Assembly (NCBI GenBank): GCA_900549235.1 | Contig: URNT01000015.1 | Span: forward strand, 20,658 to 84,657 | Reading direction: 5' to 3' | Source of the DNA: an uncultured Clostridium sp. | GTDB lineage: Bacteria > Bacillota > Clostridia > Lachnospirales > Lachnospiraceae | Length of the DNA stretch: 64,000 nucleotides | Shown here: one piece after another, positions 24,288 through 32,226 of the stretch | How the letters are laid out: every line of letters starts with the position of its first letter | Numbering within the stretch: position 1 is the stretch's first letter | Made by a program: the position numbers and the translations under genes | Notes under the pieces: generated by a model | The model's database searches: none | What the model was told of the DNA's origin: nothing | What the model saw: the letters and a program-made list of their open reading frames with translations, nothing else

Positions 24288-25009
24288 ATAAAACAGATCC
24301 TGCTTCCAAACGCCATCTGATCTGTCTGGAGGATCTGGTAAAGATCTATGACACCGGAGCCATCCGGGTGCTGGGACTTTATAAGATCAATCTTTCCATC
24401 CATCAGGGGGAATTTGTGGCAATCATGGGTCATTCCGGCTCCGGAAAATCCACCCTTATGAATATTTTAGGCTGTCTGGACCGGCCCACCCTGGGCCATT
24501 ATTACCTGGACGGGGAGGATACGGCAGTGATGACCTCAGACCAGCTTTCTGACATCCGCAACCGGAAGATCGGCTTTGTATTTCAGTCCTTTAATCTGAT
24601 CTCAAGAACCTCCGCCCTTAAAAATGTAGAGCTTCCCATGACCTATGCCAGAGTCCCCAGAGCCAGGCGGACAGAGCGGGCCAGGGAGCTTTTAAACCGG
24701 GTGGGCCTGGGAGAACGGCTGGACCATCTGCCAAATGAGATGTCCGGCGGACAGCGCCAACGGGTTGCCATTGCCAGGGCCCTGGCTAATGAGCCCCCTC
24801 TGATTCTGGCAGATGAGCCCACCGGAAATCTGGACACCGCCTCCTCTATCGAGATCATGGAGCTTTTTTCTCAGCTACACAAAGAAGGAACTACAGTGGT
24901 GCTTGTAACCCATGAGGAGGATATTGCCGCCTTTGCAGACCGGATTATCCGGTTTGGGGACGGAAAGCTGTTATCAGATGAACGGAAGGAGGCCGCTTAT
25001 GCTTTTTGA
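24284..25009 (+). CDS. MacB/LolD-type ABC transporter ATPase
   Basis: A 241-residue ATPase: Walker A GHSGSGKS, signature MSGGQRQRVAIARAL, Walker B LILADEPTGNLD, and switch region VLVTHEEDIAAFADRIIRF. The sequence FVFQSFNLISRTSALKNVELPM is the characteristic Q-loop stretch of this class. It overlaps the adaptor gene upstream and the permease gene downstream (11 bases), so the three are translationally coupled and form one transporter. Confidence 0.93.
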   Translation: MNKTDPASKRHLICLEDLVKIYDTGAIRVLGLYKINLSIHQGEFVAIMGHSGSGKSTLMNILGCLDRPTLGHYYLDGEDTAVMTSDQLSDIRNRKIGFVFQSFNLISRTSALKNVELPMTYARVPRARRTERARELLNRVGLGERLDHLPNEMSGGQRQRVAIARALANEPPLILADEPTGNLDTASSIEIMELFSQLHKEGTTVVLVTHEEDIAAFADRIIRFGDGKLLSDERKEAAYAF

Positions 25010-26210
25010 AAATATGCAGATGGCCTGCGCTGCCATCCGCTCTAACAAGCTGCGCTCCATCCTCACTATGCTTGGGATTGTGATCGGCATCGGCTCTGTG
25101 ATCTCCATTGTTTCCATTGGTGATACCATGCGGGCCCAGTTTGCGGGACTTTATGAGGATATTGGCCTGACTCAGGCCTATGTTTCCACCGGATACTGGG
25201 TGGACGATATGCGCCAGAGTGATTATTTTACCTTGGATGAGCTGGAACGGATAAAGGACACTTTCGGAGATGAGATCGCCTACATTGACAGCGGCTCCTA
25301 TGAAAAGGCTGACGCCCTGTACCGCAGGAAGAAGGTAAAGTTTGAATTCACCGGCATTGATTACAACTACCAGGAGGTACAGCCGGTAAACATGGTCTAC
25401 GGCCGGTATCTGAACCAGGGAGATATACTGGGGCGGAAAAAGAATGTGGTGATGGATACAGACAGCGCGATGGAGCTGTTTGGTGTGGAAAATGCAGTGG
25501 GAAAGACCTTTCGGACTACCCTTTATCAGAATACAGACGATTATACGGTGGTAGGGGTGTATAAGAAAAAGCTCAATGCCTTCCAGGCCTTGATGATGGG
25601 AGGAAACCGGGGAAACTGCTCCGCCTTTATCCCTTATACTCTTCTTACCTGGCCAAATGACTGGTTTTATGAGCTTCATATCTTTGCAGCAGAGGACGTG
25701 GAGCTGGAACCGTTTTTCGACCGTGTCCAGGCCTATGTGGCAAGGCTCCATTCCAGGAATCCGGAGGACATCTATATGTACACGGCAATGGATGATATGA
25801 ATGCAATGGATTCCGTTATGGGCGGCCTGTCCATGGCGGTAGGCGGCATCGCCGCCATCTCCCTTCTGGTCGGAGGGATCGGTATTATGAATATCATGCT
25901 GGTGTCTGTCACCGAGCGGACCCGGGAGATCGGCATCCGCAAGGCCCTGGGAGCCAGGACACGAGATGTACTGATCCAGTTTCTGACGGAATCCGCCATC
26001 CTGTCCGCCTTCGGAGGGATCCTGGGTGTTGCCTTTGGCGGCGGCATCGTGCTCCTTGGGGGCGCTCTCCTCCACCTGGAGGTGGTGATCCGCCCCTCGA
26101 TTGTCCTCCTGGCGGTGTCTTTTTCCGCTGTGGTGGGAATCTTTTTCGGGCTCTATCCTGCCTCCAAGGCTGCGAAGGCGGATCCGATCCAGGCTTTGAG
26201 GTATGAATAG
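24999..26210 (+). CDS. MacB-type ABC transporter permease
   Basis: A 403-residue FtsX-domain permease. TM1 is near residues 17-40 (LRSILTMLGIVIGIGSVISIVS), followed by a large extracellular domain (~45-290) of the MacB periplasmic core type. Three C-terminal membrane segments start with the conserved block SLLVGGIGIMNIMLVSVTER then TREIGIRKALGAR. ATG 24999 is chosen because AACGGAAGGAGG lies just upstream; the open frame extends into the ATPase gene without a ribosome site. The gene ends 22 bases before the purine-locus promoter, and no clear terminator is seen. Confidence 0.9.
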   Translation: MLFENMQMACAAIRSNKLRSILTMLGIVIGIGSVISIVSIGDTMRAQFAGLYEDIGLTQAYVSTGYWVDDMRQSDYFTLDELERIKDTFGDEIAYIDSGSYEKADALYRRKKVKFEFTGIDYNYQEVQPVNMVYGRYLNQGDILGRKKNVVMDTDSAMELFGVENAVGKTFRTTLYQNTDDYTVVGVYKKKLNAFQALMMGGNRGNCSAFIPYTLLTWPNDWFYELHIFAAEDVELEPFFDRVQAYVARLHSRNPEDIYMYTAMDDMNAMDSVMGGLSMAVGGIAAISLLVGGIGIMNIMLVSVTERTREIGIRKALGARTRDVLIQFLTESAILSAFGGILGVAFGGGIVLLGGALLHLEVVIRPSIVLLAVSFSAVVGIFFGLYPASKAAKADPIQALRYE

Positions 26211-26231
26211 TACACAAAAATGAAAACGATA

Positions 26232-26261
26232 TTGACAAAATGTTGTACAATATGATACACT
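26232..26261 (+). promoter_or_regulatory. Promoter of the guanine deaminase operon
   Basis: TTGACA (26232-26237), 18 bp, TACACT (26256-26261). It lies about 40 bases upstream of the riboswitch aptamer. Confidence 0.55.
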
Positions 26262-26304
26262 CGAATTGTCAGAATTTATTCGCTGACACAATCAAATAAA
26301 TCCA

Positions 26305-26373
26305 GAACTTATATATGCTCAAAATCAAGGTTGAGTGTTTCTACCAACTACCGTAATAGTTGACTATAAGTTC
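26305..26373 (+). promoter_or_regulatory. Purine riboswitch aptamer, guanine class
   Basis: P1 is GAACTTATA (26305-26313) with TATAAGTTC (26365-26373). The J2/3 sequence GTTTCTACC, the L3 loop CCGTAA and the J3/1 sequence GACTAT are conserved. The discriminator base at 26364 is C, as in guanine/hypoxanthine aptamers, where adenine aptamers have U. P3 is CAACTA/TAGTTG. The downstream genes encode guanine deaminase and a purine permease, in line with this ligand. Confidence 0.95.
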
Positions 26374-26438
26374 CTGCACCGTCTCCGATCATAAGGGTGG
26401 GAGGCTGTGCGGGGCCTTTGGGACTGCGGTAGTTTTTT
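26363..26438 (+). terminator. Expression platform of the guanine riboswitch
   Basis: The leader ends in CGGTAGTTTTTT (26427-26438). Upstream is a strong hairpin, GCACCGTCTCC (26376-26386) with GGAGGCTGTGC (26400-26410). The U-run arm can pair with aptamer sequence in two ways: AACTACCG of P3 (26346-26353) with CGGTAGTT (26427-26434), or ACTA plus AGTTCC of the P1 3' strand (26363-26374) with GGGACT plus TAGT (26420-26433). Either would compete with the folded aptamer. Confidence 0.5.
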
Positions 26439-26491
26439 CTTTCCTGCAAAAAACGTTTGTCCCTGGGCGGGCTGGGGACAGGAGGTGTTTT

Positions 26492-27766
26492 ATGGCAGGA
26501 AATTTTGTTTTAAAAGGACACATTTGTTACAGTAAGAGCTTAAGAGAGGTAGAAGCGGTTGAGAATGGGTATCTGGTCTGTGTAGATGGGAGGTCGGCAG
26601 GCGTATTTGAGGAGCTGCCAGAGGCATTTTCCCATTTTCCGGTGACGGATTTTGGAGATAAGCTGATCATACCCGGTCTGGTGGATCTTCACCTTCACGC
26701 CCCTCAGTATACCTTCCGGTCTCTGGGGATGGATCTGGAGCTCCTTGACTGGCTGGAGACCAGGACATTTCCGGAGGAGTCTAAGTATAAGGATCTGGAG
26801 TATGCGAAAAAAGCCTATTCGATTTTTACAGAGGGCTTAAAATACAGCACCACAACGAGGGCCTGCATCTTTGCAACCCTTCATGGCCCGGCAACCATAG
26901 CTCTTATGGATATGCTGGAGCAGACCGGCCTTAAGACCATGGTGGGAAAGGTAAATATGGACCGAAACTGCCCGGATATTCTTCGTGAAAAAAGCGCAGA
27001 GGCGGCAGCAGAGGATACGCTTTTATGGCTGTCCCAGATCAGGGGACGGTATGAACATACAAAGCCGGTGATCACACCCCGGTTTATCCCCACCTGTTCC
27101 GATGAGCTGATGGAGCGGCTGGGACAGATCGCCAGGGAGCAGGGGCTTCCAGTACAGTCCCATCTGTCGGAAAACCAGGGAGAGATCGCCTGGGTAAAGG
27201 AGCTTTGTCCCTGGTCCGGGTTTTACGGGGATGCATATGACCATTTTGGAATGTTTGGAGGTGAGGTAAAAACAGTGATGGCCCATTGCGTGTGGTCATC
27301 TAAGGAGGAACAGGCGCGGATGAAGGAAAATGGCGTCTTTATCGCCCATTGTCCCGAATCCAACACCAATCTTTCTTCCGGAATCGCGCCCATAAGGGAG
27401 TATCTGGATCAGGGACTGAAAGTAGGGCTTGGTTCGGATATTGCAGGGGGAACGAAGGAATCTATCTTCTTTGCCATGGCAGAGGCTATCCGGGTGTCTA
27501 AGCTGCGCTGGAGGCTGGTGGACAATACGAAAGGGCCACTTACAGTGGAGGAGGCATTTTTCCTGGGGACAAAGGGCGGCGGAGCATTCTTTGGAGAGGT
27601 GGGAAGCTTTGAGGAAGGCTATGAGCTTGACGCAGTGGTTCTGGATGATGAGAGTATTCCCCATCCCCAGCCTCTCAGTGTGAGAGAACGTCTGGAACGG
27701 ATGATCTATCTTTCTGACGAACGTCATATCACAGCCAAGTATATAGCAGGAAGACAGATTTTTTAG
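26492..27766 (+). CDS. guaD: Guanine deaminase
   Basis: A 424-residue zinc amidohydrolase converting guanine to xanthine. Metal-binding H67 and H69 lie in LVDLHLHAPQYTFRS, SHLSENQGEIAWVKE contains the next His, AHCVWSS the fourth, and GLGSDIAGG the metal Asp. DWLETRTFPEESKY is specific to guanine deaminases. ATG 26492 follows AGGAGGT (26480-26486); the longer frame runs back into the riboswitch. It is probably cotranscribed with the permease 45 bases downstream. Confidence 0.94.
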   Translation: MAGNFVLKGHICYSKSLREVEAVENGYLVCVDGRSAGVFEELPEAFSHFPVTDFGDKLIIPGLVDLHLHAPQYTFRSLGMDLELLDWLETRTFPEESKYKDLEYAKKAYSIFTEGLKYSTTTRACIFATLHGPATIALMDMLEQTGLKTMVGKVNMDRNCPDILREKSAEAAAEDTLLWLSQIRGRYEHTKPVITPRFIPTCSDELMERLGQIAREQGLPVQSHLSENQGEIAWVKELCPWSGFYGDAYDHFGMFGGEVKTVMAHCVWSSKEEQARMKENGVFIAHCPESNTNLSSGIAPIREYLDQGLKVGLGSDIAGGTKESIFFAMAEAIRVSKLRWRLVDNTKGPLTVEEAFFLGTKGGGAFFGEVGSFEEGYELDAVVLDDESIPHPQPLSVRERLERMIYLSDERHITAKYIAGRQIF

Positions 27767-27811
27767 AGAAGGTATGGGACAGAGCGCAAATAATGATTGG
27801 AGGTATGGAAT

Positions 27812-29206
27812 ATGAAAAACAACACAGAGCAGGGGTTTTTTGAGAGGGTCTTTCAGTTGTCAGAGCACCATACAGATGTGAAGACAGAGGTGATGGCGGG
27901 GATCACCACCTTTATGACCATGGCTTATATCCTGGCTGTAAATCCGAACATTTTAAGCGAAGCCGGTATGGATCGGGGGGCTGTATTTACCGCTACGGCC
28001 CTGGCAGCCTTTGTGGCTACGCTGATGATGGCGGCCTTTGCCAATTACCCCTTTGTACTGGCGCCTGGTATGGGACTGAACGCTTATTTTGCCTATACTG
28101 TAGTGCTTCAGATGGGGTATACCTGGGAAATGGCTCTGGCAGCGGTATTTGCAGAGGGTCTGATCTTTATCGCTCTTTCTCTTACTAATGTGCGGGAGGC
28201 TATTTTCAATGCCATCCCCATGAATTTAAAGCATGCGGTATCAGCGGGCATCGGTTTGTTTATCGCCTTTATTGGTCTTCAGAACGCGAAGATCGTAGTA
28301 GACAGCTCTACGCTGGTATCGGTGTACTCCTTTAAGGGGGCATTGGATAAGGGGACCTTTTTCTCAGAGGGGATCACCGTTCTTCTGGCTCTGATCGGTA
28401 TCCTGATTACAGCTGTACTGCTGGTTAAGAATGTAAAGGGCAATATCCTCTGGGGAATCCTTATTACCTGGCTTTTAGGCGTGATCTGCCAGCTGACCGG
28501 TCTGTACCGGCCGGATGCGGAGCTGGGTATGTTCAGCGTGCTGCCGGATCTTTCCTCCGGCTTTGGTATCCCCAGCATGGCTCCCACCTTTTTGAAAATG
28601 GATTTCAGCGGTATTTTATCTCTGAATTTCCTGACTATTATGTTCGCGTTTTTATTTGTAGATATGTTTGATACATTGGGAACTCTGATCGGCGTTGCCT
28701 CCAAGGCAGATATGCTGGATAAAGATGGAAGGCTTCCTAATATCCGGGGCGCTCTGTTATCAGACGCGGTAGGAACCTCCCTTGGCGCTGTATTTGGAAC
28801 CTCTACTACAACTACTTTTGTAGAGAGCGCCTCCGGTGTTGCAGAAGGCGGGCGTACCGGCCTTACCGCTGTAGTAGCGGCTCTGCTTTTTGGTCTGTCC
28901 CTGTTTCTGTCACCGATTTTCCTGGCGATTCCGTCCTTTGCGACGGCTCCGGCTCTGATCGTGGTAGGCTTCCTCATGGTAACCTCCATCCTTAAGGTGG
29001 ATTTTAACGACTACACCGAAGCGATCCCCAGCTACATCTGTATCATCGCCATGCCCTTTATGTACAGCATCTCCGAGGGCATCGCAATGGGTATCATTTC
29101 TTATGTAGTGATCAACCTGGTGTCCGGTCATGCGAAGGAGAAGAAAATCAGTGCGCTGATGTATGTGCTGGCGGTGCTGTTTGTGCTGAAGTATGTATTG
29201 TTGTAA
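27812..29206 (+). CDS. Purine permease, AzgA/PbuG type (NCS2 superfamily)
   Basis: A 464-residue membrane protein with about 13 hydrophobic segments. EVMAGITTFMTMAYILAVNP at the N-terminus and GTSTTTTFVESASGVAEGGR then TGLTAVV are hallmarks of guanine/hypoxanthine permeases of the AzgA branch. It should bring guanine or hypoxanthine into the cell for the upstream deaminase. ATG 27812 lies 7 bases after GGAGGT (27799-27804). A terminator follows at 29238. Confidence 0.92.
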   Translation: MKNNTEQGFFERVFQLSEHHTDVKTEVMAGITTFMTMAYILAVNPNILSEAGMDRGAVFTATALAAFVATLMMAAFANYPFVLAPGMGLNAYFAYTVVLQMGYTWEMALAAVFAEGLIFIALSLTNVREAIFNAIPMNLKHAVSAGIGLFIAFIGLQNAKIVVDSSTLVSVYSFKGALDKGTFFSEGITVLLALIGILITAVLLVKNVKGNILWGILITWLLGVICQLTGLYRPDAELGMFSVLPDLSSGFGIPSMAPTFLKMDFSGILSLNFLTIMFAFLFVDMFDTLGTLIGVASKADMLDKDGRLPNIRGALLSDAVGTSLGAVFGTSTTTTFVESASGVAEGGRTGLTAVVAALLFGLSLFLSPIFLAIPSFATAPALIVVGFLMVTSILKVDFNDYTEAIPSYICIIAMPFMYSISEGIAMGIISYVVINLVSGHAKEKKISALMYVLAVLFVLKYVLL

Positions 29207-29237
29207 TAGATAAGAGGGATTGAAGATTAGAATAGAA

Positions 29238-29273
29238 ACGGCTCCAGGGAAGGAAAACCTGGAGCTGTTTTTT
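29238..29273 (+). terminator. Terminator of the guanine deaminase-permease operon
   Basis: ACGGCTCCAGG (29238-29248) pairs with CCTGGAGCTGT (29258-29268), one G-U, followed by TTTTT. Confidence 0.85.
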
Positions 29274-29295
29274 GACTGAATCGGTATATTTATTT

Positions 29296-30528
29296 TTACT
29301 TCTCCTCACACACCTGGAAAATATAAAATTTCAGATAATACGATTCATCCGCCGCCCACAAAATCGGATGGTCTGCCGCCTGGGTACGGTATTCGATCTG
29401 GCGGAGGCGCTTGTGGACGCAGGAGGCGGCTTCCCGGATGGTTTTTGTAAAGAGCTCAGGATCCATAAAGTGGGAGCAGGAGCAGGTGGCGAGGTAGCCG
29501 CCGTCCTTTACCAGCTTCATTCCCCTTAGGTTGATCTCCCGGTAGCCCTTGACAGCATTTTTGATGGAGCTTCGTGACTTGGTAAAGGCAGGGGGATCCA
29601 GGATCACCACATCGAACTGGCGGCCTTCCTTTTCAAGGGCGGGAAGGAGGTCAAATACATCGGCGCACTGGAAGGAAACCCGGTCAGATAAGCCGTTTAA
29701 AGCCGCATTTTCCCTGGCCTGGGCCACTGCAAGCTCTGAGGTATCCACGCCCAGCACATGGGCGGAGCCTGCGATTCCGGCATTCAGGGCGAAGGAGCCG
29801 GTGTGGGTAAAGCAGTCAAGAACCTGCTCCGGCTGGATCCGGCGGCACAGATTTTGGAGGGCAAGGCGGTTGTATTTCTGATCCAGGAAGAAGCCGGTTT
29901 TCTGACCGTCCTCTACATCCACCAGGTAGCGGACACCATTTTCCAGGATTTCCACTTTTGTGTCGAAAGGATCGCCGATAAAGCCCTTGCAGCGCTCCAT
30001 TCCCTCCTGAAGGCGCACCTTCGCGTCGCTGCGCTCATAGACGCCCCGGATCTGGATTCCGTCCTCAGCCAGTACCTTCTTTACCAGCTCCACGATCACC
30101 GGCTTTAACCGGTCGATGCCAAGGGCCAGGGATTCCACCACCAGTACATCAGAGAACTTGTCAATGACGATCCCTGGCAGGAAATCCGCCTCTCCGAAGA
30201 TGATCCGGCAGCTGGAGGTATCGGTTACCGCCTTCCTGTATTCCCAGGCGGCCCGCACTCTCATTTCGATCAATGCGTCATCTACTACGGTGCCCCGCTT
30301 CCTTGAAAGCATCCGCACCGTCAGCTTGGAACGGGTATTGATGAAACCGGTTCCAAGAGGGTAGCCGTCAAAATCCTCCACTGCCACCAGGCTTCCGTTT
30401 TCTGGATCCCCTTCTATGGTATCGATCTCATTGTCATAGATCCAGGCGCCGCCTGCTTTTAAGGAACGTCCCTGTCCCTTCTTTAAACGGACCATTCCTC
30501 TGATCCTGTATAATTCTTCTGTATTCAT
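29296..30528 (-). CDS. rlmI: Class I SAM-dependent rRNA methyltransferase, RlmI-like
   Basis: A 410-residue cytoplasmic enzyme. An N-terminal PUA domain (residues ~10-85, RSLKAGGAWIYDNEI) is followed by an EEHEE segment and a Rossmann methyltransferase domain from ~205. SAM motif I is VLDCFTHTGSFALNAG and motif IV is VVILDPPAFTKSR. The DPPAF motif and architecture match RlmI/YccW, which makes m5C in 23S rRNA; the exact target here is inferred. Start at ATG 30528 with AGGAAAC upstream, a weak site. It may be cotranscribed with the TetR gene 39 bases upstream. Confidence 0.87.
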   Translation of the reverse strand: MNTEELYRIRGMVRLKKGQGRSLKAGGAWIYDNEIDTIEGDPENGSLVAVEDFDGYPLGTGFINTRSKLTVRMLSRKRGTVVDDALIEMRVRAAWEYRKAVTDTSSCRIIFGEADFLPGIVIDKFSDVLVVESLALGIDRLKPVIVELVKKVLAEDGIQIRGVYERSDAKVRLQEGMERCKGFIGDPFDTKVEILENGVRYLVDVEDGQKTGFFLDQKYNRLALQNLCRRIQPEQVLDCFTHTGSFALNAGIAGSAHVLGVDTSELAVAQARENAALNGLSDRVSFQCADVFDLLPALEKEGRQFDVVILDPPAFTKSRSSIKNAVKGYREINLRGMKLVKDGGYLATCSCSHFMDPELFTKTIREAASCVHKRLRQIEYRTQAADHPILWAADESYYLKFYIFQVCEEK

Positions 30529-30567
30529 AGCACAGTTTCCTTTCCGGTTTTTACTGAGCCTATCATA

Positions 30568-31173
30568 TCATAAATCCGGCGTCTCCGCAAAGGGATCGTG
30601 TTCCAGAACGCCGATGCCGGTGGTGATGATCTGTTCGGTGAGCCGGGACATCTGCTCCGGCGTCTCCTTAAGCCCCTCTAAGAGCCAGTGCTGAACCAGT
30701 CCCACGCAGCCTGACAGGATAAAGGAAAAATACAGATCAAAGGTAACAGGATTTCCGGAGCGGAAGATTTCCATCCAGTCCTTTAAGCACTTATCCTGAA
30801 TCAGCTCCTTTAGGCGGTTCACAAATTTCAGATCTCCATTTTCTCCTAAAAGGATCTCTACCAGCGCGGAATTATCATAGACTAGGCAGTAAATCTCATA
30901 AAAAAGCTCCGAAAGCCCCTGTTTTAAGTCAGAGGCGCTGTGGCGGCTTACCAGGCCGTAAAATTCCGTCAGAAGTTCTGTCTCGGTCTGCTCCAGCAGA
31001 TCAAATACATCCTTATAATGAAGATAAAAGGTCCCGCGGTTTAAGTCGGCCATTTCCGTCAGCTCCCGCACTGTTATATCCTGTATCTTTTTCTCCTTCA
31101 GCAGCAAAATGAGACAGTCCCTGAGCTGCTTTCGTGTCTTTCTTACCCGTCTGTCCATACCTTCTGTACCCAT
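30568..31173 (-). CDS. TetR family regulator
   Basis: A 201-residue regulator. The N-terminal HTH is KIQDITVRELTEMADLNRGTFYLHYKDVFDLL, of the AcrR type whose C-terminal domain (TetR_C_8-like) often senses small hydrophobic molecules. The ATG at 31173 stands 8 bases after GGAGG and is preferred over ATG 31188. It is divergent from the cell-wall-binding/MMPL locus and has a consensus promoter that overlaps the opposite one, so it probably represses that locus and itself. Confidence 0.88.
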   Translation of the reverse strand: MGTEGMDRRVRKTRKQLRDCLILLLKEKKIQDITVRELTEMADLNRGTFYLHYKDVFDLLEQTETELLTEFYGLVSRHSASDLKQGLSELFYEIYCLVYDNSALVEILLGENGDLKFVNRLKELIQDKCLKDWMEIFRSGNPVTFDLYFSFILSGCVGLVQHWLLEGLKETPEQMSRLTEQIITTGIGVLEHDPFAETPDL

Positions 31174-31261
31174 ACCCATGTCCTCCATGTTTCTGTAAAA
31201 ATTTTCTTTGACACATAATGCGAAAATGTTGATTAGTCATCAAAAGCTGGTAAATTAATTA

Positions 31262-31320
31262 TTGTTTTTTCCGCATAACTTAGTATAATCCATTATAGTT
31301 AATAAATGAACAAATGTCAA
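31262..31320. promoter_or_regulatory. Overlapping face-to-face promoters of the TetR gene and the MMPL locus
   Basis: Minus strand: TTGACA (31320-31315), 17 bp, TATAAT (31297-31292), a perfect consensus. Plus strand: TTGTTT (31262-31267), 16 bp, TATAAT (31284-31289). The two -10 elements form the palindrome TATAAT-CC-ATTATA (31284-31297). The two promoters cannot be occupied by polymerase together, and the palindrome is a candidate TetR operator. Confidence 0.65.
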
Positions 31321-31381
31321 TTAAGAAACGAAAGTTGTGTAAACTACATATCTTACATAGAACAGCAGCGGAGGAGACGAG

Positions 31382-32203
31382 ATGAAAAGATGGCTGAGAG
31401 CATGGATCTGTCTGGCATTCATATCTGTATTTGTGATAGGATGTCCCGGCATGGCAGGTGAGGCCCTGGGAGCGGAGTGTGCGCCGGAGGGCCAGTGGAC
31501 CGAATACGGGGGAAAATGGTACTGGCTGGAGCCGGAGGGCCGGGCCTGCACAGGCTGGCTTTGTGAGGGCGGCAGAACCTACTACCTGGATACAGAGGAT
31601 GGCGCCATGTCAGTTGGCTGGCGGGAGATCGACGGGGAGTGGTATTACTTTCATGAGGATGGGGGGCTGAACCTGGGAGAGCTGGTCCTGGATGAGACAG
31701 TGTACAACTGCTCGGAGGACACAGGGATTTTACTGGGAGCAAGACGCCTGGATGATACGGACGGGGGGACTTATGAGGCTGGTTGTTATGATGAGGAGGA
31801 GCAGGCCCTGTTTGATGCGCTCAATGAGGAAAAGGAGTCAGAGACAGAGGAGGGGCGTGAACGGTACGCATCCTTCCAGATGGATGCCATGCTCAATAAA
31901 GCGGCGGCCCATCGTCTGGAGCAGGCGGCTCTTTATGGCTATGCGGACAACCGGATCCCCGGGGAAGGGGAGCTTAGTGAGTATCTGGCTTCGATCCCCT
32001 ACAGGAAAAGCGCCAGTGTGCTGGAGCTGTATCTGCGCAGCTGTGAGGACGGCAGCGAGGCATATGAAAAGCTGGCAGACCAGCTGGAGAAGAAGAGCGG
32101 CAGGCAGGACCGTAAATATTCTCTTTCGTATTACCGGTATGTGGGGCTTGCCCATAGAGAGGATCAGGGAAGCAGCAGCTTTATGGTCATACTGATGCGC
32201 TGA
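31382..32203 (+). CDS. Secreted cell-wall-binding-repeat protein with CAP-like C-terminus
   Basis: A 273-residue exported protein. The signal peptide is MKRWLRAWICLAFISVFVIGCPGMAGEALG; a Cys at 21 gives a possible but atypical lipobox. Residues ~35-100 hold three Trp/Tyr-rich choline-binding-type repeats (GKWYWLEPEGRACTGWL, RTYYLDTEDGAMSVGW, GEWYYFHEDGG). From ~140 the sequence EEQALFDALNEEKESE...MDAMLNKAAAHRLEQAALYG resembles the first helices of a CAP/SCP domain, but the later blocks are not clear. GGAGGAGACGAG precedes the ATG. It is first in a unit with the MMPL transporter. Confidence 0.7.
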   Translation: MKRWLRAWICLAFISVFVIGCPGMAGEALGAECAPEGQWTEYGGKWYWLEPEGRACTGWLCEGGRTYYLDTEDGAMSVGWREIDGEWYYFHEDGGLNLGELVLDETVYNCSEDTGILLGARRLDDTDGGTYEAGCYDEEEQALFDALNEEKESETEEGRERYASFQMDAMLNKAAAHRLEQAALYGYADNRIPGEGELSEYLASIPYRKSASVLELYLRSCEDGSEAYEKLADQLEKKSGRQDRKYSLSYYRYVGLAHREDQGSSSFMVILMR

Positions 32204-32226
32204 CAGACGGGAAGGAGCAATAAGAA

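Noticed and set aside
24945..26291. 448-codon open frame on the minus strand
   Set aside because: It lies antisense to the MacB-type permease, has no ribosome site and gives a His/Gly/Gln-rich low-complexity protein; the sense frame has clear family motifs.
30116..30364. Plus-strand frames opposite the RlmI-like gene
   Set aside because: The minus-strand gene shows PUA and methyltransferase motifs across this stretch; the plus frames are shadows.
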